Of a DNA stretch of 64,000 nt, positions 63,600 through 64,000 are shown in pieces. The stretch lies in the NCBI RefSeq assembly GCF_954871325.1, contig NC_088775.1, forward strand, positions 38,169,561-38,233,560, written 5' to 3'. The DNA comes from Gordionus sp. m RMFG-2023. Taxonomy: Eukaryota > Nematomorpha > Gordioida > Chordodea > Parachordodidae. Within the stretch, counting starts at the first letter, position 1. Each line of letters starts with the position of its first letter. The translations under genes were made by a program, and so were the position numbers. Below the pieces are notes generated by a model. That model was not told where the DNA came from, made no database searches, and worked only from the letters and a program-made list of their open reading frames with translations.

Positions 63600-63838
63600 A
63601 AGAAATGAACGTTTTCGTATAATCTTAATGTTAATTTTTATTTTCCCTGTCAACTTTCCTATCATCTTAATGTTAATTTTTATTTTTTCTAACAACTTTC
63701 CTATCCTCTTAATGTTAAATAAATCGATGGAGACTATATATCTCTAATGTTAAATTTTAAGAAAATTTTTATCACGGGATTCCAACCTATGACTTAACGA
63801 TTTAAAGGCAAATGTTCTTCCACTCAGCCATCTTCTAT
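63600..63838 (-). mobile_element. tRNA-derived SINE-like relic with repeated tail
   Basis: On the minus strand, 63838-63770 reads GATGGCTGAGTGGAAGAACA then TTTGCCTTTAAATCG and GGTTGGAATCCCG. These are close to the polymerase III A box (TGGCNNAGTGG) and B box (GGTTCGAATCC) at tRNA-like spacing. The acceptor stem does not pair, so it is not a working tRNA. Downstream (63735-63612) a roughly 50-55 bp tail unit with TTAACATTAAGA occurs about 2.5 times. Confidence 0.5.
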
Positions 63839-64000
63839 ATTAAATTTTGTAATATAATCTTTCTTATATATGTTATTATTTTGCTATTAACATATTTTTC
63901 AATTAATTTATATAATTTAGATCTTATTGTGTTATTTTAAAAAGAATACTAACCTCACCTCAAATTATGGTAAGAATGAATATTATTAAATTTAAAATAG

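Overview
The window is about three-quarters A+T and looks like one transposon-choked stretch of an animal genome. I suspect an invertebrate, probably an arthropod, from the mix of LINE, hAT, pogo, Merlin and long-TIR elements, but the species cannot be named from the sequence. The only host gene I can support is UTP20 (DRIM), the giant HEAT-repeat protein of the small-subunit processome. It lies on the minus strand, and I trace 26 exons between 62773 and 3664. Most are short and closer to base balance than the AT-rich introns. Splice phases agree at almost every junction, and the order matches the human protein as I remember it, for example the segments around NIRHIQ, RARALKQL, FKNPKGLY, LLFGKM and SANLYIF. 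The exons give about 1,680 residues, roughly the middle 60 percent of the protein. The N-terminus lies beyond base 64000 and the C-terminal part beyond base 1.

Layout from left to right: 1-3245 is a degenerate plus-strand APE-type LINE. 3664-5172 holds the two last exons in the window. 5173-20720 is one 15.5 kb intron with a 3.0 kb long-TIR transposon (5383-8357) carrying a GC-rich MITE, a minisatellite (9016-9610), a hAT with 8-bp target duplications (9904-11525), a Merlin relic, a piggyBac-like relic, a 3.8 kb fold-back element with mirrored tandem arrays (13277-17087) that itself holds a hAT MITE, and a pogo-type DDE_1 transposase (18544-19446). Two exons follow at 20721-21698. 21699-33239 is a second large intron with a four-deep nest of hAT elements (about 22.7-29.1 kb) and a second long-TIR transposon (30051-31999). 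33240-41003 is exon-dense. 41004-52990 is a 12 kb intron occupied mostly by two convergent copies of a third long-TIR transposon (42335-45269 and 45459-51702). The first copy carries a MITE in its end and the second a nearly whole BED/DUF659 hAT (45552-48432). 52991-56043 has four exons. 56044-61834 is an intron with a hAT-in-hAT nest and a small fold-back repeat. The last three exons lie at 61835-62773, and a tRNA-derived SINE-like relic lies near 63.8 kb.

The most interesting non-host signal is a family of DNA transposons that I cannot place with certainty. Three full-ended members and one solo end share a 4-bp target duplication, TIRs of about 480-600 bp, termini of the form GGGNNATTCC (GTTGTATTCC in one subfamily), a conserved subterminal pair of boxes (CAAATCRA then CCCGACC), and, where coding survives, a protein with a Cys-rich N-terminal knuckle and a C-terminal HGKTPCDSLGG-type motif. 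A Sola-like assignment is a guess from termini and duplication length. Several of these intronic elements are large inverted repeats inside the UTP20 transcription unit, so the pre-mRNA should be able to form very long hairpins.
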